From: Armatimonadota bacterium
GTDB lineage: Bacteria > Armatimonadota > Fimbriimonadia > Fimbriimonadales > ATM1
Direction of reading: 5' to 3'
Assembly: GCA_003695835.1 (NCBI GenBank)
Contig: RFHN01000095.1
Coordinates: 1 to 15,150, forward strand
DNA: 15,150 nucleotides
Positions 1 through 6,293 of this stretch are shown here, piece by piece. The position numbers were made by a program, and so were the translations under genes. Under the pieces are notes generated by a model. That model saw only the letters and a program-made list of their open reading frames with translations. It did no database searches and was not told the origin of the DNA. Position 1 is the stretch's first letter. The number at the start of each line of letters is the position of its first letter.

Positions 1-582
1 CGAACCCGGATAGGCCCCGAAACCGAATCCGCCTCGACTGAGCGAGATCGGCACGGCGACATCTTTCGTCAAGATGGCGCCGCCGCTCAGCGAGCCGCTT
101 GCGAGGCTCAAGAGCGCCGACCTGGGCCCCACGACTCCGCGTCGGTCGTATACGTGCGCGACGCCGTAACCGGCTTCCGCGAACGATCGCAAGGTCGAAA
201 CTTCGTGCGCGCTGAAGGATGCGAGGGAGTAGCGCGTGAGCAGGTTGTCGCGCCGGTTCCAGAGATCGTTCGGGAGGGAGTCGTTCTCACGGTCCTTTTC
301 GATGGCGGCTCCCAGTTCATCCACGCTGACCGCGAGCGCCGGGTGAACGAAACCAGCGTAGACCGTTAACCCTGTGCAGTCGAACTCTTTGGCCACCGAC
401 GGGGCGGTAAGGTTCGGCCCGATGTCCACGATGACGCCGTCACGGATCAGGATGTCCGCGCGTTCGATTCGTTGCCCCGGCTCGGGAACGATCGTGGCGT
501 TCCTCAGTACCGTGACCGATTGAGCGAGACCGCTCAGCGCTGTAAAGATGAGGGCGAAGGTAAGCAGGACCCGTCTGCGCAT
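1..582 (-). CDS. Secreted amidohydrolase-like protein, N-terminal part (3' end cut by window edge)
   Basis: An open frame of 194 codons starts at ATG 582-580 and runs off the left edge without a stop. Residues 1-20 look like a signal peptide (positive MRRR, hydrophobic core, cleavage near LSGLA-QS), so the product is probably exported. Residues 22-79 match the start of the amidohydrolase / imidazolonepropionase-like fold: VTVLRNATIVPEPGQ, then ADILIRDGVIVDIGP, then GLTVYAGFV. In active members the sequence after this point is D-x-H-x-H, which binds metal. Here it reads GFVHPALAVSVDEL, so the HxH pair is absent. The later part (about 130-165, SFAEAGYGVAHVY and GPRSALLSL) resembles secreted amidohydrolase-like proteins that have lost the metal site. 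It is the last visible gene of the minus-strand series, 36 bases after tsaC. Family membership is fairly sure; substrate and activity are unknown. Confidence 0.75.
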   Translation of the reverse strand, partial: MRRRVLLTFALIFTALSGLAQSVTVLRNATIVPEPGQRIERADILIRDGVIVDIGPNLTAPSVAKEFDCTGLTVYAGFVHPALAVSVDELGAAIEKDRENDSLPNDLWNRRDNLLTRYSLASFSAHEVSTLRSFAEAGYGVAHVYDRRGVVGPRSALLSLASGSLSGGAILTKDVAVPISLSRGGFGFGAYPGS

Positions 583-588
583 ACGCCT

Positions 589-594
589 GGTTTA
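589..594 (-). promoter_or_regulatory. Possible -10-like element before the amidohydrolase-like gene
   Basis: On the minus strand TAAACC (inside GGTAAACC) lies 6 bases before the ATG at 582, and an overlapping TATGGT lies at 594-599. No convincing -35 is visible. If used, transcription would start at or very near the ATG, giving a leaderless message. Similar GGTAA-type hexamers precede hisN, rpmB and mutL. Confidence 0.25.
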
Positions 595-618
595 CCATAA
601 GAGGCATGGCCGAGGTTC

Positions 619-1257
619 CTACTCTTGGAGCGCGCGGGCGACAGCATCGGGGGAGAGCCCACCCTCTCGGATGACGCCGAAGGGACGCTCGGCGAGCGTA
701 ATGACCGTCGAGGCGACCCCCATCTCCGCAGGGCCGGCGTCCAGGGCGAACGCACAGAACGGCCCAACCTGCTCGATCGCTTGCTTGCAATCGGAGGGAG
801 GCGGCTTGCCGCTTTCGTTTGCACTGGTCGCTACGAGGGGGCGACCAGCCGCACGCACGAGCGCCAGCGCGATCGGGTGATCCGGCACGCGGACTCCGAG
901 CGTGTTCTCGCCTCCGAGTACGGCATCGGAAACACCCAGTTTCGCGTCGGCGTCGAGAGGCAAGACGAGTGTGAGGGGTCCCGGCCAGAAGGCGGTTGCA
1001 AGTCTTTCGGCTCGTTCGTCCCAAGCCACACCCGTTCGCTTTGCCTCTTCCGCCGAGGCGACGGCGACGCTCAACGGATGATCTGGCCTCCGCCCCTTGG
1101 CTGCGAACACCGCGAGGACTGCCTCCGTCTGAGTCGCATCCGCGAACAGCCCATACACGGTTTCGGTCGGACCAATCACGAGGGATCCGGCTCGAAGCGC
1201 CGCCCCGGCTTCCGAGAGGATCGGGTCACCAGGATCCGAGACCTTTCTCCAGCGCAC
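619..1257 (-). CDS. tsaC: L-threonylcarbamoyladenylate synthase, TsaC/YrdC type
   Basis: A 212-residue YrdC-domain protein. The family makes threonylcarbamoyl-AMP from threonine, bicarbonate and ATP in the cytoplasm, the first step of the t6A37 tRNA modification for ANN-decoding tRNAs. Visible motifs are GPTETVYGLFAD (29-40), KGRRPDHPLSV (54-64, the K-x-R / P-L-S nucleotide-site segment), FWPGPLTLVL (90-99), GVRVPDH (121-127) and TSANESG (144-150). The length fits the single-domain TsaC form, without the extra C-terminal domain of Sua5. The start is GTG at 1257-1255, 25 bases after the aroE stop. No ATG lies nearby in frame and no strong ribosome binding site is seen, so the exact start is uncertain by a few codons. 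tsaB, tsaD and tsaE are not in the window. Confidence 0.92.
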   Translation of the reverse strand: MRWRKVSDPGDPILSEAGAALRAGSLVIGPTETVYGLFADATQTEAVLAVFAAKGRRPDHPLSVAVASAEEAKRTGVAWDERAERLATAFWPGPLTLVLPLDADAKLGVSDAVLGGENTLGVRVPDHPIALALVRAAGRPLVATSANESGKPPPSDCKQAIEQVGPFCAFALDAGPAEMGVASTVITLAERPFGVIREGGLSPDAVARALQE

Positions 1258-1282
1258 AGCCGATTCTGTACGATGCGCGGGC

Positions 1283-2080
1283 CTACTCGAGGCCGACAGC
1301 GCGTCGCATCACGTCTCGCGGCGCGCGCCGGTCGAACCACCACTCGAACGCGAGCGCCCCTTGCTCAACGAGCATCTCCCGTCCATCCACGGTGGTGAGG
1401 CCTCTGCAAGCGGCTTCCCGGAGCAGATTGGTCGGCTCTGCGCGGTACGCCAAATCGTACAACGTCGCTCGTGGATGGAGCGCCTCCCAGACAAGCCGTG
1501 GGCAGTCTCCCTCTTTCAGCCCTAAGGGCGTGGCGTTGACGACGAGGTCGCAGTCCTCCGGGTTCGGTTCTTCGCGGAACTCCGCTTCCCCGAACGGAGC
1601 GAGTGCAGCGCAAAGGCTCTTTCCTGTGCGCTCGGAGCGATTCCAGATGACCACTCTCCAGCCCGCGCGGAGCAGGCCGTAGGCGGCTGCCGCTGCTGCG
1701 CCGCCGGCTCCCAGCACCAGCGCAGTGTTCGGAGAAAGGTCGGCGATCGGAGCGAGGAAGCCCGGCACGTCGAAGTTGCGGCATCGGACCTCGTCTACGA
1801 GCAGCAGGCAGTTTGCGACGTGGATGTCGCGCACGATGGGATCGTCCGTCGTGGCGATGTCGGCTGCCGCCGCTTTGTGCGGAAGCGTGACGTTCAGCCC
1901 CAGGAAACCGCACGCGGCCAAGTGCGCGATCGCATCCTCGAACTCGGACTCGGCGACGCGGATCGCGAGGTATCTCCCCTCGATTCCGCACGCTGCAAGC
2001 GCGGCTTCGTGCATTCTCGGCGAAAGCGAGTGTTCGATCGGGTCTCCGACGACGCCAAGGGAGACGCCCGACGTTGTCAC
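1283..2080 (-). CDS. aroE: Shikimate dehydrogenase (NADP+)
   Basis: AroE reduces 3-dehydroshikimate to shikimate with NADPH in the aromatic amino-acid pathway. With GTG at 2080-2078 as start the product has 265 residues, normal for the family. The frame stays open upstream, but that extension lies inside gtrA and has no family counterpart. Visible elements are HSLSP (17-21, shikimate-binding serines), NVTLPHK (63-69, catalytic K69), N90 and D104 (segment RNFDVPGF), the dinucleotide loop GAGGAA (124-129), NRSERT (147-152, NADP phosphate recognition), NATPLG (182-187) and DGREMLVEQGALAFEWWF near the C-terminus. The usual AVNT reads HVANC here, a mild departure, but the key Asn remains. The start lies 7 bases past the gtrA stop with only a weak ribosome binding site, so it is probably translated from the shared transcript. 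Confidence 0.93.
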   Translation of the reverse strand: MTTSGVSLGVVGDPIEHSLSPRMHEAALAACGIEGRYLAIRVAESEFEDAIAHLAACGFLGLNVTLPHKAAAADIATTDDPIVRDIHVANCLLLVDEVRCRNFDVPGFLAPIADLSPNTALVLGAGGAAAAAAYGLLRAGWRVVIWNRSERTGKSLCAALAPFGEAEFREEPNPEDCDLVVNATPLGLKEGDCPRLVWEALHPRATLYDLAYRAEPTNLLREAACRGLTTVDGREMLVEQGALAFEWWFDRRAPRDVMRRAVGLE

Positions 2081-2087
2081 TCGTATT

Positions 2088-2579
2088 TCAGTCCAATGCA
2101 CGCTCTTTTGCACGAGTGTTGAAGCTCCAGTACTTGTGTCCGAAGAAGTTCCAAAACATGCCGGCTGCAGTGCCGCAAGCAAGCGAGAACAGATAGTTCA
2201 TCGTCGAGGCGCCAGGCCCCGCGTGTACCTGACTCGCAACGAAAACGTTGATCAGCATGCCGGTGCCAGTAACGAGGAAGAATCTTCCGAGTTGCTTTCC
2301 TGCGTCCTCTTTTCCGCGAATTCGGAAGGTCCAGCGCCGGTTGAAGTAGAAGCCGTTGAGGGTCGCCAAGCAAAAGGAAACGGCTTTGAAGACCGTGAAT
2401 GCGGCATCGAATCGCGGGTTCTCCAAGCCCGGCGCAATGGAGAGAACGAACGACTGGATGCTGGCATTCCATAGATGGCCCAAAACGCCGTACAGCAAGT
2501 AGTGGGTCGTCCAGTCAATCGCCGTGCTCATCGCTCCAACGATGGCGAACTTGACGAATTGGCGGATCGCAAGCGTCAA
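2088..2579 (-). CDS. GtrA-like family membrane protein
   Basis: A 163-residue protein of the GtrA family, small four-helix membrane proteins linked to moving or handling polyprenyl-phosphate-bound sugars. The N-terminal RQFVKFAIVGAMSTAIDW, the middle segment GFYFNRRWTFR and the C-terminal FWNFFGHKYWSF (the repeated family N-R-x-W-x-F theme) identify it. Four hydrophobic stretches are visible. The start chosen is TTG at 2579-2577, which overlaps the stop of the upstream UbiA gene (TTGA). A perfect GGGAGG sits 6 bases ahead of it at 2586-2591. The longer frame to 2654 would add 25 non-hydrophobic residues with no family counterpart. The tight coupling suggests that it works on the lipid-linked product of the UbiA enzyme, as GtrA-family Rv3789 is associated with decaprenylphosphoryl-arabinose use in mycobacteria. 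That functional link is inference. Confidence 0.88.
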   Translation of the reverse strand: MTLAIRQFVKFAIVGAMSTAIDWTTHYLLYGVLGHLWNASIQSFVLSIAPGLENPRFDAAFTVFKAVSFCLATLNGFYFNRRWTFRIRGKEDAGKQLGRFFLVTGTGMLINVFVASQVHAGPGASTMNYLFSLACGTAAGMFWNFFGHKYWSFNTRAKERALD

Positions 2580-3442
2580 AGCAGACCTCCCAAGCGATCC
2601 GACATGACCAGTAGGGCGACCGCAATCCAGGCGAGTACCGTGCCGGCGATCCAAGGATCTCTGATCAGAGTCTCGTCCGGGTTGCCCCCTTCGCCTTTCG
2701 CGTGCACCAACTGCAGATACCGGAAGACGCCAAACAACGGGAAGGGAATCGTTAGGTAGAGCCCAGCGTGGTGCTGAGCCGTCTCGGACTGGATGGCGTA
2801 GAGGCTATAAGTGAGGACCGTGCACGCCGCAGTAATCGCGATGAACTGGTCGGTGACGGTGAGAGAGTAGCCCTCCAGCGAGGGGCGAGCGTTCGACTCG
2901 AGCTGCAACTCATGTCGCCTTTTGCAAAAACCGAGGAACAGAGCGAGCATCAGCGTACAGAGCAGTAGCCAAGGGCTAATCGTGACGGACAAAGCGACCG
3001 CTCCGGCCACCGCGCGGATCAGGAATCCGATAGCGATGACGAATACGTCCAGGATCGGAACGGACCGCGCGAGCAAGACATAGAACCCTTGGTTGGCGGC
3101 GTAAAAGGCCAGGCTTCCCAGCGCGCCGATGCCCGCAGCCCAAGCCGCGCCGCCGCCCAGAACCAACAGTGCGCACGCGAGGATCAGCGCCAGAGAAACC
3201 GAGAGCCTTCCGCTTGCGATCGCTCGGTGTCTCTTCTCTGGATGTTGGCGATCCAGCTCGCGGTCCACCACGTCGTTCACCAAGTACCCCGCGCTCGAAA
3301 CGAGACAGAACGCAGCGAACGTGAGGACTGCGATGCGAACGCTCTCCGGATCGCTGAATCTTCCCGAGAAGATCAGGCCGGCGAAGACCAAGAGGTTCTT
3401 CGTCCATTGCCGCGGTCTTAGAGCGGACAGGGCGGCCCTCAT
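2576..3442 (-). CDS. UbiA-family prenyltransferase, probable decaprenyl-phosphate phosphoribosyltransferase (DPPR synthase-like)
   Basis: A 288-residue polytopic membrane protein. RPRQWTKNLLVFAGLIFSGR (9-28), NDVVDRELDRQHPEKRHR (56-73, the Asp-rich Mg/phosphate motif with D60 and D64), KRRHELQLE (174-182), SLEGY, FRYLQL and GGNPDETLIRD near the C-terminus together resemble mycobacterial Rv3806c. That enzyme transfers phosphoribosyl from PRPP to decaprenyl phosphate on the way to decaprenylphosphoryl-arabinose. It looks closer to this family than to UbiA or MenA quinone enzymes. The start is ATG 3442-3440, overlapping the yqeG stop (ATGA) with GGGAGG 4 bases ahead. The longer frame to 3577 would add 45 hydrophilic residues lying inside yqeG. 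It is coupled to the GtrA-like gene by a TTGA overlap. Family is confident; the phosphoribosyl donor and prenyl length are inferred from resemblance. Confidence 0.85.
   Translation of the reverse strand: MRAALSALRPRQWTKNLLVFAGLIFSGRFSDPESVRIAVLTFAAFCLVSSAGYLVNDVVDRELDRQHPEKRHRAIASGRLSVSLALILACALLVLGGGAAWAAGIGALGSLAFYAANQGFYVLLARSVPILDVFVIAIGFLIRAVAGAVALSVTISPWLLLCTLMLALFLGFCKRRHELQLESNARPSLEGYSLTVTDQFIAITAACTVLTYSLYAIQSETAQHHAGLYLTIPFPLFGVFRYLQLVHAKGEGGNPDETLIRDPWIAGTVLAWIAVALLVMSDRLGGLL
2586..2591 (-). promoter_or_regulatory. Ribosome binding site deciding the TTG start of the gtrA-like gene
   Basis: GGGAGG on the minus strand lies 6 bases before the TTG at 2579, inside the last codons of the UbiA gene. 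It is one of the clearest Shine-Dalgarno sequences in the window and is the main reason for choosing the short GtrA start. Confidence 0.7.
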
Positions 3443-4014
3443 CCTTCCTCCCAGGCTTTTCGCAGCCAACGCAAGAGGATTCGCTCTACCATGCGACTCA
3501 CTCGGGTTCCCACGAACTCGCGCGGATGAATTCGCTCGACCCAGATCGAACGCATTCCCATCCGATTCGCTCCCCACACGTCCGTGAACAGCTGGTCGCC
3601 GACCATCACCGCGTGTTCGGGCTTGACCTGCAGCCTCTCCAGCGCTCTCATGAAACCTTGGCGCGAGGGCTTCATCTTGGCGCGCACGTATGGGACATCC
3701 AGTTCCTGGCTGAGGGCTTCCAAACGTGGCGCGTTTCTTGTGTTACTCACGAGGCACAGCTTCAATCCTGCCTCTTTGCACTTTTGGACCCACTCTCGTG
3801 TGGAGTCCGGGATTTCGTGCCCTTTCCACGCCACGAGCGTATTATCCAGATCGAGCAAGACCGCTTCGATTCCAGCTTCGCGAAGATGGAGCGGGTCTAT
3901 CTCGGCGACGGAGCGAACGTGGTGATCCGGGCAGAACCGCCGAAGGCCAGACGGCACCCGGCTGCGATCCGTTACCGGCTGACCTTCAATGAGGGAACGG
4001 CGACGATGCGACAT
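3439..4014 (-). CDS. yqeG: YqeG-family HAD IIIA-type phosphatase
   Basis: A 191-residue haloacid-dehalogenase-superfamily phosphatase. The nucleophile motif DLDNTL (55-60; D55 nucleophile, D57 acid/base), the second motif SNT (90-92), the lysine segment AKMKPSRQGF (from 112; K113 or K115) and the Mg-binding GDQLFTDVWGAN (139-150) are all present. The segment FCPDHHVRSVAEI (27-39) aligns with the start of Bacillus YqeG, so residues 1-25 are extra. A GTG at residue 20 is a possible alternative start. ATG at 4014 was kept because it lies one base after the mltG stop. YqeG relatives such as yeast GEP4 and plant PGPP1 dephosphorylate phosphatidylglycerophosphate, so a lipid-phosphate substrate is plausible. 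In Bacillus yqeG lies near aroE; here the UbiA and GtrA genes stand between them. Confidence 0.87.
   Translation of the reverse strand: MSHRRRSLIEGQPVTDRSRVPSGLRRFCPDHHVRSVAEIDPLHLREAGIEAVLLDLDNTLVAWKGHEIPDSTREWVQKCKEAGLKLCLVSNTRNAPRLEALSQELDVPYVRAKMKPSRQGFMRALERLQVKPEHAVMVGDQLFTDVWGANRMGMRSIWVERIHPREFVGTRVSRMVERILLRWLRKAWEEG
3447..3452 (-). promoter_or_regulatory. Ribosome binding site for the UbiA-family gene
   Basis: GGGAGG on the minus strand, followed by AAGG and the ATG at 3442, lies inside the last codons of the yqeG-like gene. It supports the short start and translational coupling of the two genes. Confidence 0.6.
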
Positions 4015-4015
4015 C

Positions 4016-5017
4016 CTACTTCAAGGTCCCCGCGTTTCTCATACGGACGTTTCGCAAATGCTCTGCGTAGGTCGTTGCGAACGCATGGTATCCGTCAGGT
4101 CTCGCCACGTAGTAGAGATAGTCGTGCCGTTCGGGATTCGCTGCCGCGCGGATCGAGGCGACGCCGGGCGAACAGATCGGCCCAGGTGGAAGACCAAGGA
4201 TCTGATAGGTATTATACTCGCTTTCGACTCGATAATCCGAGTTCTTCAACCTCCGCTTCTCTTTGAGCGCGTAGAGAACGGTCGCGTCAATCTGCAACGG
4301 CATCCCTTTGGCCAGACGGTTCGCGATGACACCCGAGATCTTCCGCCGCTCGACATCGTGCATCGCCTCCAGTTCGATGAGAGAACCGATGATAACCCAT
4401 CTCCGCAACTCGCTCTCTTTCGGGCGTCCCAGCGGCTTGTAGACTTTCGCCTCGAACGCTTTCAACATCCTTCGTATGGAACGCTCCGCGCCGAGCAGCG
4501 GCGGGAGGTCGTACGTATCCGGAAACAGATAACCCTCCAGGCTGTCCTCAGGCAGGGGGAACTCGACATCGCCCTCGAAACGAGAGGGTTCGCCGACTAA
4601 CCGGAGGAACTCCTCCGCGGAGCAAACCCTCTTCTCTTCCAGAAGTCTGGCAATCTCCTCCGCCCACAGGCCCTCGCGAATCAGCACCATTTGGCGAATC
4701 GGTTGGGCTTGCGTCAACCGCCGAAGGATTTCGTCTCCGCGCAGCGAGGCGTCCACGGCAAACGTGCCCGAGCGAACGTCCATCGGCTGCCTGCGAATCT
4801 TGAGAACGAAGAGTGCCGCTGAGGCGCTTCGGAGCACGCCCTCCGATTCAAGCCGATCCGCGACTTTCGCGAGCGTGTCGCCGTCCTCGATTCGAATCAG
4901 GTGCTCGGAAGCCTCACGCTTCATGGGCTGGAGCAGGGCGTTGAGAACGAGCAAAGAGACAACGACGACCGCCAGCAGCGACGCTCCCAGCCAGAGCAAA
5001 ACCCTCTTCCGTTTCAT
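4016..5017 (-). CDS. mltG: Endolytic murein transglycosylase
   Basis: A 333-residue YceG/MltG protein. The family cleaves nascent peptidoglycan glycan strands at the outer face of the inner membrane and so terminates their elongation. Residues 7-29 form one N-terminal membrane anchor after the positive MKRKR. Residues 40-103 are the LysM-like part (IEDGDTLAKVADRLESEGV). The catalytic domain holds EGYLFPDTYDLP (161-172), the catalytic glutamate segment GSLIELEA (211-218, E215 in the place of E. coli E218), ISGVIANRLAKGMPLQIDAT and YNTYQILGLPPGPICSPG. The length is normal for the family. Its ATG overlaps the ruvX stop (ATGA at 5017-5014), with no separate ribosome binding site visible, so it is probably coupled to ruvX. 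Confidence 0.93.
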   Translation of the reverse strand: MKRKRVLLWLGASLLAVVVVSLLVLNALLQPMKREASEHLIRIEDGDTLAKVADRLESEGVLRSASAALFVLKIRRQPMDVRSGTFAVDASLRGDEILRRLTQAQPIRQMVLIREGLWAEEIARLLEEKRVCSAEEFLRLVGEPSRFEGDVEFPLPEDSLEGYLFPDTYDLPPLLGAERSIRRMLKAFEAKVYKPLGRPKESELRRWVIIGSLIELEAMHDVERRKISGVIANRLAKGMPLQIDATVLYALKEKRRLKNSDYRVESEYNTYQILGLPPGPICSPGVASIRAAANPERHDYLYYVARPDGYHAFATTYAEHLRNVRMRNAGTLK

Positions 5018-5418
5018 TGGGCGGCGCGCAGGAACTCCTCCACCAGAATTCTTGCGGCCTCTCCATCCACTAACCGTTTGCGTTTGGAAGCCTTGATCTC
5101 GCTTAGGGTCGAGTGCGCTTGCCGAGTTGTCCCGCGCTCGTCCACGTATCGGATTGGGACGCCGAGCGCTTCCAGCGCGTCGCCGAGGGAGCGCACGATG
5201 CGGGCCTGGTCGCCCTCCTCTCCGGACGGCAAGAGCGGCAGACCAAGCACGACGAGGTCAAAGCCCTCATCTCGAACGAGTTCCGCGATGGCCGCCGCGT
5301 CTCGTTCCGCCTGCCCTGATGCCGCAAGCGTCGGGCGAGGAAACGCCATGTTGACGTCGGTTTCGCCAACCGCGAGCCCGATCCGTTTCAGTCCGTAATC
5401 CACGCCGAGGATCCTCAT
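5014..5418 (-). CDS. ruvX: Putative Holliday junction resolvase / pre-16S rRNA nuclease RuvX (YqgF)
   Basis: A 134-residue RNase H-fold protein of the YqgF/RuvX family. Members have been described both as Holliday junction resolvases and as nucleases that mature the 16S rRNA 5' end. Visible motifs are ILGVDYGLKRIGLAVGE (3-19, D7), VVLGLPLLPSGEEG (56-69) and YVDERGTT (91-98). The C-terminal VDGEAARILVEEFL (117-130) holds D118, with GE in place of the more usual small residues before AA. The start is ATG 5418-5416, overlapping the hisN stop (ATGA), with GAGG seven bases ahead. The upstream frame to 5487 would add 23 residues inside hisN and spoil the normal start. It lies between hisN and mltG with overlaps on both sides. 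Confidence 0.9.
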   Translation of the reverse strand: MRILGVDYGLKRIGLAVGETDVNMAFPRPTLAASGQAERDAAAIAELVRDEGFDLVVLGLPLLPSGEEGDQARIVRSLGDALEALGVPIRYVDERGTTRQAHSTLSEIKASKRKRLVDGEAARILVEEFLRAAQ

Positions 5419-6170
5419 CGGAACGCCTCGACGACCTTCGGAAGGACTTTGCCGTTCGTTGAGATAGCCTCGCCATGATAGTCCCACGCGGCGCCGGAGA
5501 AGTCCGTTACCGCTCCACCCGCCTCCACGACGATCGGAAGGATCGGAAGGATGTCGTACGGTTTCACGACGGGGTCAATCATGGCGACGGCGCGCCCGTC
5601 TGCCACCATACAATGTCCATACGCATCTCCCCAGGTTCTTGTCGCGAAGGCCTGCTCGACCAGTCGTCGGAAGCCGCGCGCCCGCTCGTAGATCTCGAAC
5701 GCGGCGTGGCTCCCGCACACGATGAGAGAGTGTGAGAGGTCCTCGGAGTCGCTTACGGAGATCGGATGGCCGTCCCGAAACGCCCCCTCTCCCCGTTCGG
5801 CCCAGAAGGTCGTGCGCAGAGCGGGGAAGTGCGCCACGCCGAGAACGGGTTCCCCCCTTCGCTCCAGGCCGATGAGGTTCGCAAACAGCGGTACGCCGAA
5901 GATGAAGGACTTGGTGCCGTCAATCGGGTCAATGATCCAGCGCGTTTCAGCGTCGCGGTCTGTCTCCCCGAACTCTTCGCCCAGAACTCCGTAATCGGGG
6001 AAACGGCGGGTCAGCCGCTCGCGAAGCAACTGTTCCACCTCGCGGTCGGCCGCGGTGACGGGCGAGTCGTCGCCCTTCCGCTCGACGGTGAGCGCCTGGG
6101 TGAAATACTTGAGGGCGAGGTCTCCCGCTTCTTGCACGGCCTCGAGCGCCAGAGTGAGTTCGGGTGACAT
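5415..6170 (-). CDS. hisN: Inositol-monophosphatase-family phosphatase, probable histidinol-phosphatase
   Basis: A 251-residue member of the IMPase superfamily. Metal-site motifs are GEEFGE (64-69), IDPIDGTKSF (79-88 region), WGDAYGH (180-186) and VKPYDILPI (202-210) with EAGG. The TKSF, WGDxYGH and KPYD forms are those of histidinol-phosphatases such as plant HISN7 and actinobacterial HisN. Inositol monophosphatases usually have other residues there. The reaction would be histidinol phosphate to histidinol, the penultimate stage of histidine synthesis. No other his gene is in the window, so this remains a family-based assignment; another sugar phosphate is the alternative. The start ATG at 6170-6168 begins the long minus-strand series. 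No Shine-Dalgarno precedes it; a TAAACT hexamer lies 9 bases upstream, which suggests a leaderless or very short-leader transcript. Confidence 0.87.
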   Translation of the reverse strand: MSPELTLALEAVQEAGDLALKYFTQALTVERKGDDSPVTAADREVEQLLRERLTRRFPDYGVLGEEFGETDRDAETRWIIDPIDGTKSFIFGVPLFANLIGLERRGEPVLGVAHFPALRTTFWAERGEGAFRDGHPISVSDSEDLSHSLIVCGSHAAFEIYERARGFRRLVEQAFATRTWGDAYGHCMVADGRAVAMIDPVVKPYDILPILPIVVEAGGAVTDFSGAAWDYHGEAISTNGKVLPKVVEAFR

Positions 6171-6179
6171 GCAGAGCGT

Positions 6180-6185
6180 AGTTTA
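6180..6185 (-). promoter_or_regulatory. Possible -10 element for the hisN operon
   Basis: TAAACT on the minus strand matches four of six positions of TATAAT and lies 9 bases before the hisN ATG. A -35 at the right distance is poor (TGGCTC). The same hexamer recurs before rpmB. If it is the -10, the message starts within a few bases of the start codon. Confidence 0.35.
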
Positions 6186-6217
6186 TCGGATTCAGCCCAG
6201 CCGAGCCACGCTCCGCC

Positions 6218-6229
6218 GCCGGTACCGGC
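6218..6229. promoter_or_regulatory. 12-bp perfect palindrome GCCGGTACCGGC, possible operator
   Basis: A perfect inverted repeat in the hisN/pstS divergent region. Its core GGTACCGGC recurs exactly 60 bp downstream at 6281-6289, directly before pstS. The two copies flank the GTTAA direct repeats. This may be a regulator site or chance in GC-rich DNA; no regulator gene is nearby. Confidence 0.25.
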
Positions 6230-6232
6230 TCA

Positions 6233-6250
6233 GTTAATCTTCGGTTAAGA
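6233..6250 (+). promoter_or_regulatory. Putative Pho box upstream of pstS (two GTTAA repeats, 11-bp period)
   Basis: GTTAATC at 6233-6239 and GTTAAGA at 6244-6250 form a 7-bp direct repeat with a 4-bp spacer. The 11-bp period is the one used by PhoB/PhoP-type response regulators, and TTAA-containing repeats are known in Bacillus and cyanobacterial Pho boxes. The site lies 44-61 bases before the pstS ATG, the expected place for phosphate-starvation control. A third repeat is not clear (TGCGAAA at 6255-6261). Confidence 0.5.
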
Positions 6251-6293
6251 ACCTTGCGAAAGAGCGGGATTCGTCGGTACGGTACCGGCCGAG

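Noticed and set aside
3526..4266. A 246-codon plus-strand open frame across the yqeG/mltG junction
   Set aside because: Its composition and lack of motifs mark it as a shadow of the two minus-strand genes.
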